Origin: Ruminococcus sp. UBA4383 | GTDB taxonomy: Bacteria > Bacillota > Clostridia > Oscillospirales > Ruminococcaceae | Assembly: GCA_002389995.1 (NCBI GenBank) | Contig: DGRR01000213.1 | Location: 1 to 10,358 of the forward strand | Direction: 5' to 3' | Length of the DNA stretch: 10,358 nucleotides | Shown here: positions 1-6,401 of the stretch, piece after piece | How positions within the stretch are numbered: the first letter of the stretch is position 1 | Layout: the number at the start of each line of letters is the position of its first letter | Program-made: the position numbers and the translations under genes | Notes under the pieces: generated by a model | The model's input: only the letters and a program-made list of their open reading frames with translations | The model's database searches: none | What the model was told of the DNA's origin: nothing

Positions 1-389
1 GATGATGAAGACGAATTACTGATTGTTTTAATAATCTTTGAGCTTAAATCCTGAACTGCCGTTCCCATAACGTCACTCATATCGTTGTAAATCAATTCAA
101 GCCTGTTGTCAAAATCAACGTGTATTCCCAGAGCACTGTATTCACTTTCAGCACCTTTGAGCATGATATCGACTTTAATTTCAGCATTTTCAGCTTCATC
201 AATGCTTAAAACCTTTCCTGACTGTCCTTCAACGCCGTCAATTGCAACTGTCATATATGGCTTTACAGATGAATTTTCGATTTCTTCGGGACTGAGATTG
301 CTGTCCGCAGCCGCAAGTGCCGTAAAAGGAGCAGATGAAACTGAAAACGTGAGAGCCGTCAGTGCCGACAAAATTTTTTGATTTTTCAT
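1..389 (-). CDS. Secreted protein, N-terminal part, possible cohesin-like domain (cut by window edge)
   Basis: The reading frame is open from an ATG at 389-387 to the window edge, giving 129 residues; the 3' end lies outside. The first ~28 residues (MKNQKILSALTALTFSVSSA, then PFTALA) form a typical signal peptide with basic start, hydrophobic core and A-x-A cleavage site, so the product is exported. Residues ~43-95 (start PYMTVAIDGVEG, then acidic and alternating hydrophobic stretches, ending ALGIHVDFDNRLELI) resemble the first strands of a cohesin-type or carbohydrate-binding beta-sandwich, in which a GVEFxIxYDxxLE-like strand is common. That similarity is by eye only. The visible part ends in a serine run at the window edge. 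A GGGGGA ribosome binding site at 395-400 lies 5-6 bases before the ATG, and a near-consensus promoter lies at 423-451. No full domain can be assigned from this fragment. Confidence 0.85.
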   Translation of the reverse strand, partial: MKNQKILSALTALTFSVSSAPFTALAAADSNLSPEEIENSSVKPYMTVAIDGVEGQSGKVLSIDEAENAEIKVDIMLKGAESEYSALGIHVDFDNRLELIYNDMSDVMGTAVQDLSSKIIKTISNSSSS

Positions 390-422
390 AAATAATCCCC
401 CTGTAATAATATTTATACAATG

Positions 423-451
423 ATTCTATCACACTTTACTGATAATGTCAA
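423..451 (-). promoter_or_regulatory. Sigma-A promoter of the left-edge secreted protein gene
   Basis: On the minus strand, TTGACA (446-451) and TAGAAT (423-428) are separated by exactly 17 bases, and the spacer ends in TGTGA, an extended -10 (TRTG) element. Transcription would start near 416, giving a leader of about 25-30 bases before the ATG at 389. Confidence 0.85.
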
Positions 452-524
452 GTAATTTGCCTTTAAGATTAAAAATTTGCATTTTGGATTTTTAAAGTCA
501 GATACAGAAAAAATATCAGGAAAC

Positions 525-557
525 AAAACTCCCTGCGCCGTAACTCAGGGAGTTTTT
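525..557 (-). terminator. Rho-independent terminator after the decayed LRR-dockerin gene
   Basis: The arms 525-535 and 546-556 are perfect 11-base complements (ACTCCCTG core with A/T flanks) around a 10-base loop, followed on the minus strand by TTTTGTTT. It begins 6 bases after the stop codon of the half-dockerin frame, so it most likely belonged to that gene. The plus strand also has a T-run, so it may work in both directions. Between this terminator and the promoter at 451 I see nothing else. Confidence 0.85.
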
Positions 558-562
558 CATTA

Positions 563-818
563 TTAAGATACAAGAGCTTTTCTCATCATTATCAGGTCAA
601 ATACATCAAGGACATCATCTTTGAGCATATCTCAAATCGGCTGATTTGAGGTCGGTGCAGTAGAAGAAAGTGCTGTCATTGAGTTTTTTGATATTTGACG
701 GAAATACAACGGAAGTAATATCCTCGTTGTTGTCAAATGCACCCGATGAGACATATTTGATATCTGACGGGATAACGACATCGCCCTTTGCGTTATGTGC
801 ATCAATGAGGTCACCGTT
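563..818 (-). pseudogene. Decayed LRR_5 (BspA-type) protein with a frameshifted half-dockerin
   Basis: Two frames on the minus strand carry recognisable protein remnants. From about 818 down to a TGA at 615-617, one frame reads a BspA-type leucine-rich repeat (GDVVIPSDIKYVSSGAFDNN, then ITSVVFPSNIKKL and STFFYCTDLKSADL), which matches the LRR_5 pattern of short surface proteins. From 631 down to a TAA at 563-565, a second frame reads the first half of a type I dockerin: DMLKDD followed by VLDVFDLIMMRKALVS. Its D1, D5 and D12 calcium positions are kept at normal spacing; N3 is replaced by L. The second dockerin repeat is absent. No start codon with a ribosome binding site precedes the LRR frame, and an in-frame TGA lies just upstream at ~822-824. 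The gene therefore lacks its signal peptide, most repeats and half of the dockerin. The dockerin half resembles that of the GH98 protein at 9538-9610 (DVFD....RK pattern). This is a relic rather than a sequencing error, because several parts are missing. Confidence 0.75.
631..650. repeat. Inverted repeat at the LRR/dockerin frameshift
   Basis: Arms ctcaaatc (631-638) and gatttgag (643-650) are perfect 8-base complements around a 4-base loop (ggct). The hairpin lies exactly where the reading frame moves from the LRR part to the dockerin part. On the minus strand it codes for LKSADL in the LRR frame, so it may be ordinary coding sequence that happens to be palindromic. Confidence 0.7.
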
Positions 819-844
819 ATATCACATATTTCATATAATGTCAA
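816..844 (-). promoter_or_regulatory. Promoter-like sequence abutting the decayed gene
   Basis: TTGACA (839-844) and TATAAC (816-821) lie 17 bases apart on the minus strand, with TGTGA just before the -10. Compared with the promoter at 423-451, 22 of 29 positions are identical. Transcription would start near 809 and run to the terminator at 525-557, making an RNA of roughly 250-280 bases with no credible start codon. It is either the surviving promoter of the decayed gene or a chance match in AT-rich DNA. Confidence 0.6.
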
Positions 845-877
845 TATAATATCAGTTTTATTTTTCGGTAACAGCAT

Positions 878-906
878 AAAAAGGGAGCGCAGATGCACTC
901 CCTTTT
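878..906 (-). terminator. Rho-independent terminator of the diguanylate cyclase transcript
   Basis: Arms 879-890 and 895-906 (AAAAGGGAGTGC type, one G-U pair) enclose a 4-base loop, with a T-run at the minus-strand 3' side (878-882). It starts 18 bases after the stop codon at 924. Confidence 0.9.
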
Positions 907-923
907 GATGTTCAATAATATTT

Positions 924-2453
924 TCAGCGATAACTTCCATAGAGTTCCTTGAATTTTCTTTTTTCCTCATACATTGCCTTGTCGGCACGTCTGAATACAA
1001 TTTCAATTGAACTGTCACCCGACATTAATTCAGCCATACCGATTGATGCGGAATATCTTAGCCATGGTTTTATTTCATTCTGACTGAATATTTCTGAGAA
1101 TGAATCGTTGAGTTTTTGTGTAATTTGCAGTCTGTTATTGAAATCATGTCCTTGCAGTATGACGACAAATTCATCTCCGCCGATACGATAAACTGGGGAA
1201 TGTTTGAAAGCCTCGCATATCATATGGCAGCAGCCCTTTATATATTCATCTCCTGCCTTGTGACCGTATTCGTCATTGATTCTTTTGAGATTGTTCATAT
1301 CCGCCATGACGACAGCGAAATCCGTATCTCCCTGAGCAATCATTTCATTGAGTTCGGTAATTTTAGCATTATAGGCGGTTTTATTTCCGACACCTGTAAG
1401 TGCGTCCTGATAGGCTTTTTGTCTGAACTGACCTATTTTTTCGTCACGGCTGCGGATTTCAATTTCTCCCTTGGTAATATCCTGAATACGGAGATATGAA
1501 CCTGCCGTATGTTCTCTTTCGTCCCTGACCTGATTTTCTTCAAGGATAAAAAATCTTGCTCCGTCGCCTTCGCCAACCTGTAATTTGGCAATATGTTCGT
1601 TTGGATTTCCCGAAGTGCCGAACATCCGGAGGAGCTTGTCCGAAATCATGTCATAATTATAATCCGATACGCTTACCAGACGGCAGCCCTGTTCATTTGC
1701 CCATACACAGTTTCCGCTCGGGTCGAATATATAGAATGCATCTGACAGATTTGAAACGATATTGGACAATACACGGTCCATAAGCCTGAGCGGTCTGTAC
1801 AGAAGTGCAAAATAATAGATAATAATGCCGAATATGCCGAATCCTATCATTGAGCGGTCAATTGCATACTGAAAGAAAATATTATAGGTGAGAAGAAGTC
1901 CGACAGCCAGCATTGTCGTTAAAAGGACGGTATAGCGTTCACGGCTGATTTTGGGCGTTTTCACAGATGCTATGATAAAAATAAGTATTACGCAAATGAA
2001 AATTCCATAATCAATGATTCTGTGGAAAGTCTGTCCCCAGTGCGGTATCATTTTATAATAGGAATAGCCTTCCACACTGACTGCTGTAATATCAAATGCA
2101 TGACCTGTAAAGGGATTGAGCAGCAATTGTATTGCATCTGCCGCAAGCAAAACATACATGACAGTGGGCTTTTTCTCACCGTTTCCCGTACCTTTGCAAT
2201 AAACATCAGTAAAATTGACGAGTGCATATATTACAAGGTCCATACCGAGATAATACAGATAACACCCTGTTAGAGCAATTATTTTATTGCCGTATGCAAT
2301 AATCAGAAGGTTTCCGAGTACAGGAAGAATCAGTGATGCATCTAAAAAGGCAACTGAATCACGGGTATTTCTTTCAGAACGTCTTGCACATATTGTGCAT
2401 ATGAGCAGTGCAATTATCAGAACGGCATATAAAACAGAATATGCGACACGCAT
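924..2453 (-). CDS. Membrane diguanylate cyclase: seven-helix sensor, PAS, GGDEF
   Basis: The product (509 residues) should make cyclic di-GMP from two GTP at the inner face of the membrane. Residues 1-220 contain about seven hydrophobic helices, laid out like the N-terminal 7TM region of some histidine kinases and cyclases. Residues ~225-325 look like a PAS domain (NLSDAFYIFDPSGNCVWAN). Residues ~340-505 form a GGDEF domain with DALTGVGNKTAYN (350-362), metal-ligand region MADMNNLKRINDEYGH (383-398), intact GGDEF at 425-429 and the late motif SIGMAE. The usual RxxD inhibitory site five residues before GGDEF is absent (KHSP instead), so product inhibition by the canonical I-site is not expected. 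CGGAGG sits 9 bases before the chosen ATG. The gene lies 84 bases downstream of the alpha/beta hydrolase gene with no terminator between them, so the two are probably co-transcribed. The ligand sensed is unknown. Confidence 0.93.
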   Translation of the reverse strand: MRVAYSVLYAVLIIALLICTICARRSERNTRDSVAFLDASLILPVLGNLLIIAYGNKIIALTGCYLYYLGMDLVIYALVNFTDVYCKGTGNGEKKPTVMYVLLAADAIQLLLNPFTGHAFDITAVSVEGYSYYKMIPHWGQTFHRIIDYGIFICVILIFIIASVKTPKISRERYTVLLTTMLAVGLLLTYNIFFQYAIDRSMIGFGIFGIIIYYFALLYRPLRLMDRVLSNIVSNLSDAFYIFDPSGNCVWANEQGCRLVSVSDYNYDMISDKLLRMFGTSGNPNEHIAKLQVGEGDGARFFILEENQVRDEREHTAGSYLRIQDITKGEIEIRSRDEKIGQFRQKAYQDALTGVGNKTAYNAKITELNEMIAQGDTDFAVVMADMNNLKRINDEYGHKAGDEYIKGCCHMICEAFKHSPVYRIGGDEFVVILQGHDFNNRLQITQKLNDSFSEIFSQNEIKPWLRYSASIGMAELMSGDSSIEIVFRRADKAMYEEKRKFKELYGSYR

Positions 2454-2520
2454 AGAATTTTACCTCCGTATGATATTATTTTTATAGCTGTTCATACAAT
2501 TTGCAGAATTTCAGTTATAT

Positions 2521-2529
2521 CTCCTCCTT
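2521..2529 (-). promoter_or_regulatory. Strong Shine-Dalgarno sequence with no clear ORF behind it
   Basis: AAGGAGGAG occurs 8 bases after the stop codon of the alpha/beta hydrolase gene, on the same strand. No ATG, GTG or TTG lies at usable distance. The next gene starts about 70 bases further on and has its own CGGAGG. An 11-codon frame from an ATG near 2492 is about 25 bases away, too far to be convincing. It may be a relic site or part of a leader structure. Confidence 0.4.
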
Positions 2530-2537
2530 TATGAAAA

Positions 2538-3224
2538 TCAGTAATTATTATCAGTTAAAAACTTAATAAGTATTTCTCCCATAATTTTGCTGTTGACCAC
2601 ATAACTGCCGTGATTTTCATTTTTTGCTATAAAAAGTCGGGAATTTTTCAGATGTTCGGCAATTGCAAGAGTTTCCTGTTTTTTAATCAAATCATATTCA
2701 CCTGCCGTGACAAGTACAGGAATACTGATATTTTCGAGTTCCTGCGGTTTGATATCGGGTTCATTCAGCATAAGGGCTGTAAGCGGGTCGGAAGATTTTT
2801 CACACATTTCACGGCATTCATTTACAAATGCCTCATCAAGTCCGTCAGGGGAGAGATTTGTACCGCTGACCGCCATAATGCCCAGAGTTTCGGGGTGGCG
2901 GATTTCCAGAAGAAGTCCTGTTATTCCGCCGTCACTGTGACCGTAAAAGGCAGGCTTTCCGAGGTTCAGTGCCTTGATGAAATTAAAGATATCATCAGCC
3001 ATATCTGCATAGTGAAATTCCCTTACAGGCGGATTATCCGCACCTGTTTTGCCGTGACCTCTTGAATCGGGGGCATAGACATGATAGCCTGCTGAGACAA
3101 GCTGTTCAATTTCTTCTGTAAAGATTGTATGGTCTTCTCCGTTTCCGTGGACGAGAATGACAGGCTTGCCCTGACCCTTTTCGCAGTAGAAAAGTCTGAG
3201 ATTATCAATATTGATTATATTCAT
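2538..3224 (-). CDS. Alpha/beta hydrolase (serine hydrolase)
   Basis: The product (228 residues, cytoplasmic, no signal peptide) has the order of an alpha/beta-hydrolase fold. HGNGE (26-30) follows the first core strand and supplies the oxyanion hole. DSRGHG (53-58) is the standard turn. GHSDG (95-99) is the nucleophile elbow with Ser97. Asp178 (in GEYD) and His205 (in ENHG) complete the triad. The lid region (~120-160) is short, and the protein is somewhat smaller than the usual 250-300 residues. Family members hydrolyse esters, lactones, amides or C-C bonds; nothing here fixes the substrate. GGGGTG lies about 9 bases before the ATG, and a good promoter lies at 3287-3315. It is the first gene of a likely two-gene transcript with the diguanylate cyclase, but a functional link between them is not evident. 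Confidence 0.92.
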   Translation of the reverse strand: MNIINIDNLRLFYCEKGQGKPVILVHGNGEDHTIFTEEIEQLVSAGYHVYAPDSRGHGKTGADNPPVREFHYADMADDIFNFIKALNLGKPAFYGHSDGGITGLLLEIRHPETLGIMAVSGTNLSPDGLDEAFVNECREMCEKSSDPLTALMLNEPDIKPQELENISIPVLVTAGEYDLIKKQETLAIAEHLKNSRLFIAKNENHGSYVVNSKIMGEILIKFLTDNNY

Positions 3225-3286
3225 TGAGTTTCACCCCTCTGTCCGAGTAGAGATATACTGTTAAAATGTACAATATTTCGTATTCT

Positions 3287-3315
3287 ATTGTATCACAAAT
3301 TTTGCATTTTTGCAA
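3287..3315 (-). promoter_or_regulatory. Promoter of the hydrolase-diguanylate cyclase unit
   Basis: TTGCAA (3310-3315) and TACAAT (3287-3292) are 17 bases apart on the minus strand, and the spacer ends in TGTGA (extended -10). The expected start near 3280 gives a leader of about 55 bases. The stretch from 3316 to 3425 upstream is AT-rich; I see no gene in it. Confidence 0.75.
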
Positions 3316-3425
3316 GTCTTTTCATAAAAGTTTCATCAGGTTTACCACAATGTTTCCGTTATATAAAGCGAAAATAAAACTTATATATAAATATTATATA
3401 TTATCCGCTTTGTTTTCCTGAATAA

Positions 3426-3459
3426 AAAACCGCTGAATGAAAGACCATTCAGCGGTTTT
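3426..3459 (-). terminator. Rho-independent terminator of the degenerate GGDEF gene
   Basis: Perfect 14-base arms 3426-3439 and 3446-3459 (core CCGCTGAATG) surround a 6-base loop and are followed on the minus strand by a T-rich run. It lies 5 bases after the stop codon at 3465. Confidence 0.92.
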
Positions 3460-3464
3460 AATTT

Positions 3465-4709
3465 TTACTGTAAGATACTTGCTCTCATAGAAGTATTTGT
3501 ACTTGTGAGAGAACTGTTTTGTTTTGCATTTGCCATAGTTCTGTCCATTGAAATAAACAGTCTGTTGAAGCTTGTGTTCATATTGGGCTTGTATTCGCAG
3601 TAGGAACACGCAACATTGAGCTGTACTGTTACATCTCCGATTTCCATGGGTTCTGAGAGAACCTCCATAATGCTGTTAATGCGTTTTTCAGCCTGTACAT
3701 TGCTTACCATGCGTTCTTTGAATACAAAACAAAATTCGCTTGATTTTGTACTGTATATATCTGCCAGTTCTTCAAATTCACTCAAAAGATACTGTGACTT
3801 GCTTGAAAGAAATTCATCAGCGGCACTTCTTCCGTACATTTCGTTAAGTGTATCAAATTTGGGAAAATTAAATATTGCAATAGTGAATCTCTTGTCTGAA
3901 AGAGTACCTACGAAATCTTCTTCAAGGGCATATCTGTTTTTAAGCCCTGTAATGATATTGCTGTAAGCTATATTTATAGCCTTGTTCTGTGAACTTACAG
4001 CTTTTCTGTGTTCTTCTGCGGCAGTTTCAGCGGAATTTTTAGCATTTTTTCTCATTCTTCTTATACCCAGAATACCGACTGTCATGGTAACTATGAGGAA
4101 AAGAAGAACAAAAAGGAACTGCTGGGCGCATCTTACAAAGAAATCATATGTAGCCTTATTCTGAAATTCAAACAGTTCATTCATAGAAACTTCGGCTTCC
4201 TGTTTCAGCGGTTCTACATTTATGGTATAAACTGCAAGAACTTTGCTGATACTGTCATCATCAGGCGAATCATGTGATATATCGTTTATAACATCAGCAG
4301 TGAAAGAATCGAGAGCTTTACGGTATCTTTCAACCTTACCGCTTGAATTATTGAAATCCCCACGAAGCTTTTCATCTATTCCGTCAAGATTTATTGCAAG
4401 ATAATCCTTTGATTCAGAATCTATTGTCTTAAACATATCACTGATATCATTCACTTCATTTTCAACCAGTTTCCTGTTATTCGAGTGTGTGATTATGTCG
4501 AGTGCATCTTCGTTTACGCTCTGCACACACTGAGTTATTTTTGCTATATGGCTCAATGCGTCCTCAGCGTGGTAAAGACCATATCCTGAACGCATAAACG
4601 CAAGCAGCACCATTCCCATATTAATAACCGAAAGAATAACAAACAAGATAGTCATTCTGCGGTATTGTTTCGGGTCATATCCTATAATTATATCATCATT
4701 TGTACCCAT
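3465..4709 (-). CDS. Two-helix membrane sensor with degenerate GGDEF domain
   Basis: The product (414 residues) has a transmembrane helix at ~18-38, an extracytoplasmic, mostly helical region at ~40-192, and a second transmembrane helix at ~197-216, followed by a short charged helix (217-245). The ectodomain resembles four-helix-bundle ligand sensors of chemoreceptor type. Residues ~246-395 still read as a GGDEF domain: IITGLKNRYALEEDF corresponds to the DxLTGLxNRR start, and FDTLNEMYGRSAADEFL to FKxINDxYGHxxGDxxL. The catalytic signature is SSEF (323-326, after Lys322) instead of GGDEF, and both metal-binding aspartates are replaced (Asn281 and Pro283 by my alignment). Cyclase activity is therefore unlikely; a role as GTP or partner-binding receptor is inference. 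AAGGAG lies 9 bases before the ATG. I find no good promoter between its start and the terminator at 4757-4790, only an AT-rich TATAAA without a matching -35, so it may have a weak promoter or depend on read-through. Confidence 0.9.
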   Translation of the reverse strand: MGTNDDIIIGYDPKQYRRMTILFVILSVINMGMVLLAFMRSGYGLYHAEDALSHIAKITQCVQSVNEDALDIITHSNNRKLVENEVNDISDMFKTIDSESKDYLAINLDGIDEKLRGDFNNSSGKVERYRKALDSFTADVINDISHDSPDDDSISKVLAVYTINVEPLKQEAEVSMNELFEFQNKATYDFFVRCAQQFLFVLLFLIVTMTVGILGIRRMRKNAKNSAETAAEEHRKAVSSQNKAINIAYSNIITGLKNRYALEEDFVGTLSDKRFTIAIFNFPKFDTLNEMYGRSAADEFLSSKSQYLLSEFEELADIYSTKSSEFCFVFKERMVSNVQAEKRINSIMEVLSEPMEIGDVTVQLNVACSYCEYKPNMNTSFNRLFISMDRTMANAKQNSSLTSTNTSMRASILQ

Positions 4710-4756
4710 ATTCCATTACTCCTTACTCACTTTTATATCTCTTAAAAACATCAAAA

Positions 4757-4790
4757 TATGCATCACTCCCCACAGAGAGAGTGATGCATA
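4757..4790 (-). terminator. Rho-independent terminator of the secreted acidic protein gene
   Basis: Arms 4757-4768 and 4779-4790 are perfect 12-base complements (TGCATCACTC core) around a 10-base loop, followed by TTTTGATG on the minus strand. The T-run is short, so some read-through into the next gene (start 4709) is plausible. Confidence 0.8.
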
Positions 4791-4820
4791 AATTATTTCA
4801 GTCAAAAATTAGAACTTATA

Positions 4821-6155
4821 TCAGAACCAGAACGGATAGTTATAGTAACCCCAGCCACAATATGAGAATAATCCCGTTCCGGGTCTTGAGTTGGAGAGTG
4901 AACCGTAACCGCAGGTATTCTTTGCAACAGTAAATACTCCTGCTGTCTGTGATGTCACAACATAATTTCTGCAGCCTGCCTGAACTGAAAGAGTTTCTGA
5001 CTTGCCGTTTTCATCGGTTATTGCACCGCTGAACTTTCCGTCTGCATATTCAAGAGAACCTTCCGCAGTTGAAGTGTAAGCATAGAGCGAATAAGTAAGT
5101 TTGCCCTTCTTAAAGCTGACATAAGGCATTATTGTAAGTGTATCGAGGTTGAGGCTTGACTGACCCTGTGCAGCCATGAGACAGCTTGCCATTTTTGTGA
5201 TGTACTGTGAAGAATTGTCGGAATTTCTGCTCATATCAACGGGATTGAGAAGTATGTACTTTGTTCTGCTGTCGATTTCGTAAACAACGCCTTTCATGTT
5301 GAGAACACGGATACCATCATCTGTCTTTGCATATCCGTAATAGTAAACGTCATTATCGTCACCAAAGAAACAGAAAGTATTGTAGTCAACACCGTCAACA
5401 ACCTGATATCCGCTGTAAATGCCCCATTCATTAGCCATGAATGTTTCATCGGGTGAGCAGCTGAAATTTGTTATATAGTTGTCATCTATGAGGAGAAGGT
5501 GCTGGTTGAAAGCTTTTACATACTCAATGTTAGCCGAAGCGGAAGCTCCTGAACTCATAGCCGAATATGCGCCTATTTCAGCCGAATAAGCCTGAAGGAA
5601 ACTGCCGAGGCTTGCATTGAATACCTTCATCATGCCTGCCATTGAACTGTCAGCAAGACCCATATCAAAGCCGAACAGGGAAGTTGTGCCGATTTCACGG
5701 GTATATTCTGTAATTTCGCCGTGTGAATATGTAACGTATGTCATTTCGTTGTTTGTAGCGACAACGCCCTTGCCCTCATCAGCTTCAACGTTGAAGTATA
5801 CGACTGCGAGATTTCCCTCATCATTAAGACCATAGAAGGAAATATCCTTGCCGTCTTTGAGAGTACCGCCTGCGATAGTGATTTTATGTGTATAGTCATA
5901 GAAATCAAAGGTATCGCCGTCTGCGGAATATGCATAGCCTGTGTTTATTGCTTCTTCTTCGGCAACTTCACTGATTTCCTCATCAGCAGTTTCATCAGTG
6001 GTTTCATCATTTGTTTCTTCTGTGGACTCTTCTGCAACTTCTTCTGCTGCAACGGTATCAACGGCTTCGGAATCAGTTTCAGCCGCAGCTGCGGTCATTC
6101 CTGCTGAACTTGTAAGAACACAAAGAACAGTAAATATAGATAAAAGTTTTTTCAT
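4821..6155 (-). CDS. Secreted protein of unknown function with acidic stalk and aromatic tail
   Basis: I do not recognise a family. The product (444 residues) starts with a clear signal peptide (MKKLLSIFTVLCVLTSSAG, cleavage near residues 24-25 in TAAAAE). Residues 26-69 form a very acidic low-complexity stretch with about 21 Asp/Glu and no Lys/Arg, rich in Thr, Ala and Val, which probably acts as an extended stalk or wall spacer. Residues ~72-415 are a folded region with many Tyr, Gly and Asp and alternating beta-type patterns, plus a small-residue helix-like segment at ~180-210. There are six cysteines after the signal (233, 262, 325, 395, 415, 433), so disulphides are possible. The last 15 residues hold 9 aromatics (ending YNYPFWF). 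There is no dockerin, LPXTG or SLH motif. AAGGAGG lies 7 bases before the ATG, and a good promoter and a terminator frame it as a single-gene unit. A surface or adhesion role is only a guess. Confidence 0.9.
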   Translation of the reverse strand: MKKLLSIFTVLCVLTSSAGMTAAAAETDSEAVDTVAAEEVAEESTEETNDETTDETADEEISEVAEEEAINTGYAYSADGDTFDFYDYTHKITIAGGTLKDGKDISFYGLNDEGNLAVVYFNVEADEGKGVVATNNEMTYVTYSHGEITEYTREIGTTSLFGFDMGLADSSMAGMMKVFNASLGSFLQAYSAEIGAYSAMSSGASASANIEYVKAFNQHLLLIDDNYITNFSCSPDETFMANEWGIYSGYQVVDGVDYNTFCFFGDDNDVYYYGYAKTDDGIRVLNMKGVVYEIDSRTKYILLNPVDMSRNSDNSSQYITKMASCLMAAQGQSSLNLDTLTIMPYVSFKKGKLTYSLYAYTSTAEGSLEYADGKFSGAITDENGKSETLSVQAGCRNYVVTSQTAGVFTVAKNTCGYGSLSNSRPGTGLFSYCGWGYYNYPFWF

Positions 6156-6230
6156 AATAAAACCTCCTTAAATGTATAAAAATTACTATTTGTTATTTTT
6201 TGGTTTGTAACGTTCCTTAATGACAATTAC

Positions 6231-6259
6231 ATTCTAACACATTATTTACAAAAAGTCAA
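6231..6259 (-). promoter_or_regulatory. Promoter of the secreted acidic protein gene
   Basis: TTGACT (6254-6259) and TAGAAT (6231-6236) are 17 bases apart on the minus strand, with TGTGT before the -10. Transcription should start near 6224, about 70 bases before the ATG at 6155. Confidence 0.82.
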
Positions 6260-6288
6260 GTCTAATTTCACTAAATATTACACAAATT

Positions 6289-6308
6289 TTGGCGAAAAAA
6301 TTCGTCAA
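6289..6308. promoter_or_regulatory. Operator-like inverted repeat
   Basis: Arms ttggcgaa (6289-6296) and ttcgtcaa (6301-6308) are complementary at 7 of 8 positions around an AAAA centre. It lies 30 bases upstream of the -35 box of the leftward promoter, where an activator could bind. It is one of the few GC-containing elements in this AT-rich region. It could also be a chance hairpin. Confidence 0.3.
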
Positions 6309-6366
6309 TGTTGCTACTAACTAATTATTATATTGTATCTATATTGTTATTTATATATATTTGTGA

Positions 6367-6401
6367 ATTAATAATATTATTATTAATATCTAATAATATT
6401 A
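6367..6401. repeat. Overlapping A/T palindromes
   Basis: Positions 6367-6376 and 6378-6387 are exact 10-base complements around one base, and 6372-6381 is an exact complement of 6392-6401. All are A/T only, so chance is quite possible at this composition. Confidence 0.5.

Noticed and set aside
632..1018. 128-residue open frame on the minus strand
   Set aside because: It runs through the cyclase 3' end, the terminator at 878-906 and an alternative frame of the LRR relic; its composition is not protein-like, and the true LRR and dockerin remnants are in other frames.
2454..2537. Cyclic di-GMP riboswitch before the diguanylate cyclase gene
   Set aside because: The gap is only 84 bases and lacks the paired stems and tetraloop/receptor pattern of GEMM-type riboswitches.
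2610..3065. 151-residue plus-strand frame
   Set aside because: It is antisense to the alpha/beta hydrolase gene, which has a full catalytic triad, a ribosome binding site and a promoter.
3365..3413. Inverted repeat aaagcg/cgcttt
   Set aside because: Six-base arms about 37 bases apart in AT-rich DNA are expected by chance.
5950..6080. Tandem repeat DNA in the acidic stalk region
   Set aside because: The repetition reflects Glu/Thr/Asp/Ala codon use in the stalk; there is no exact repeat unit.
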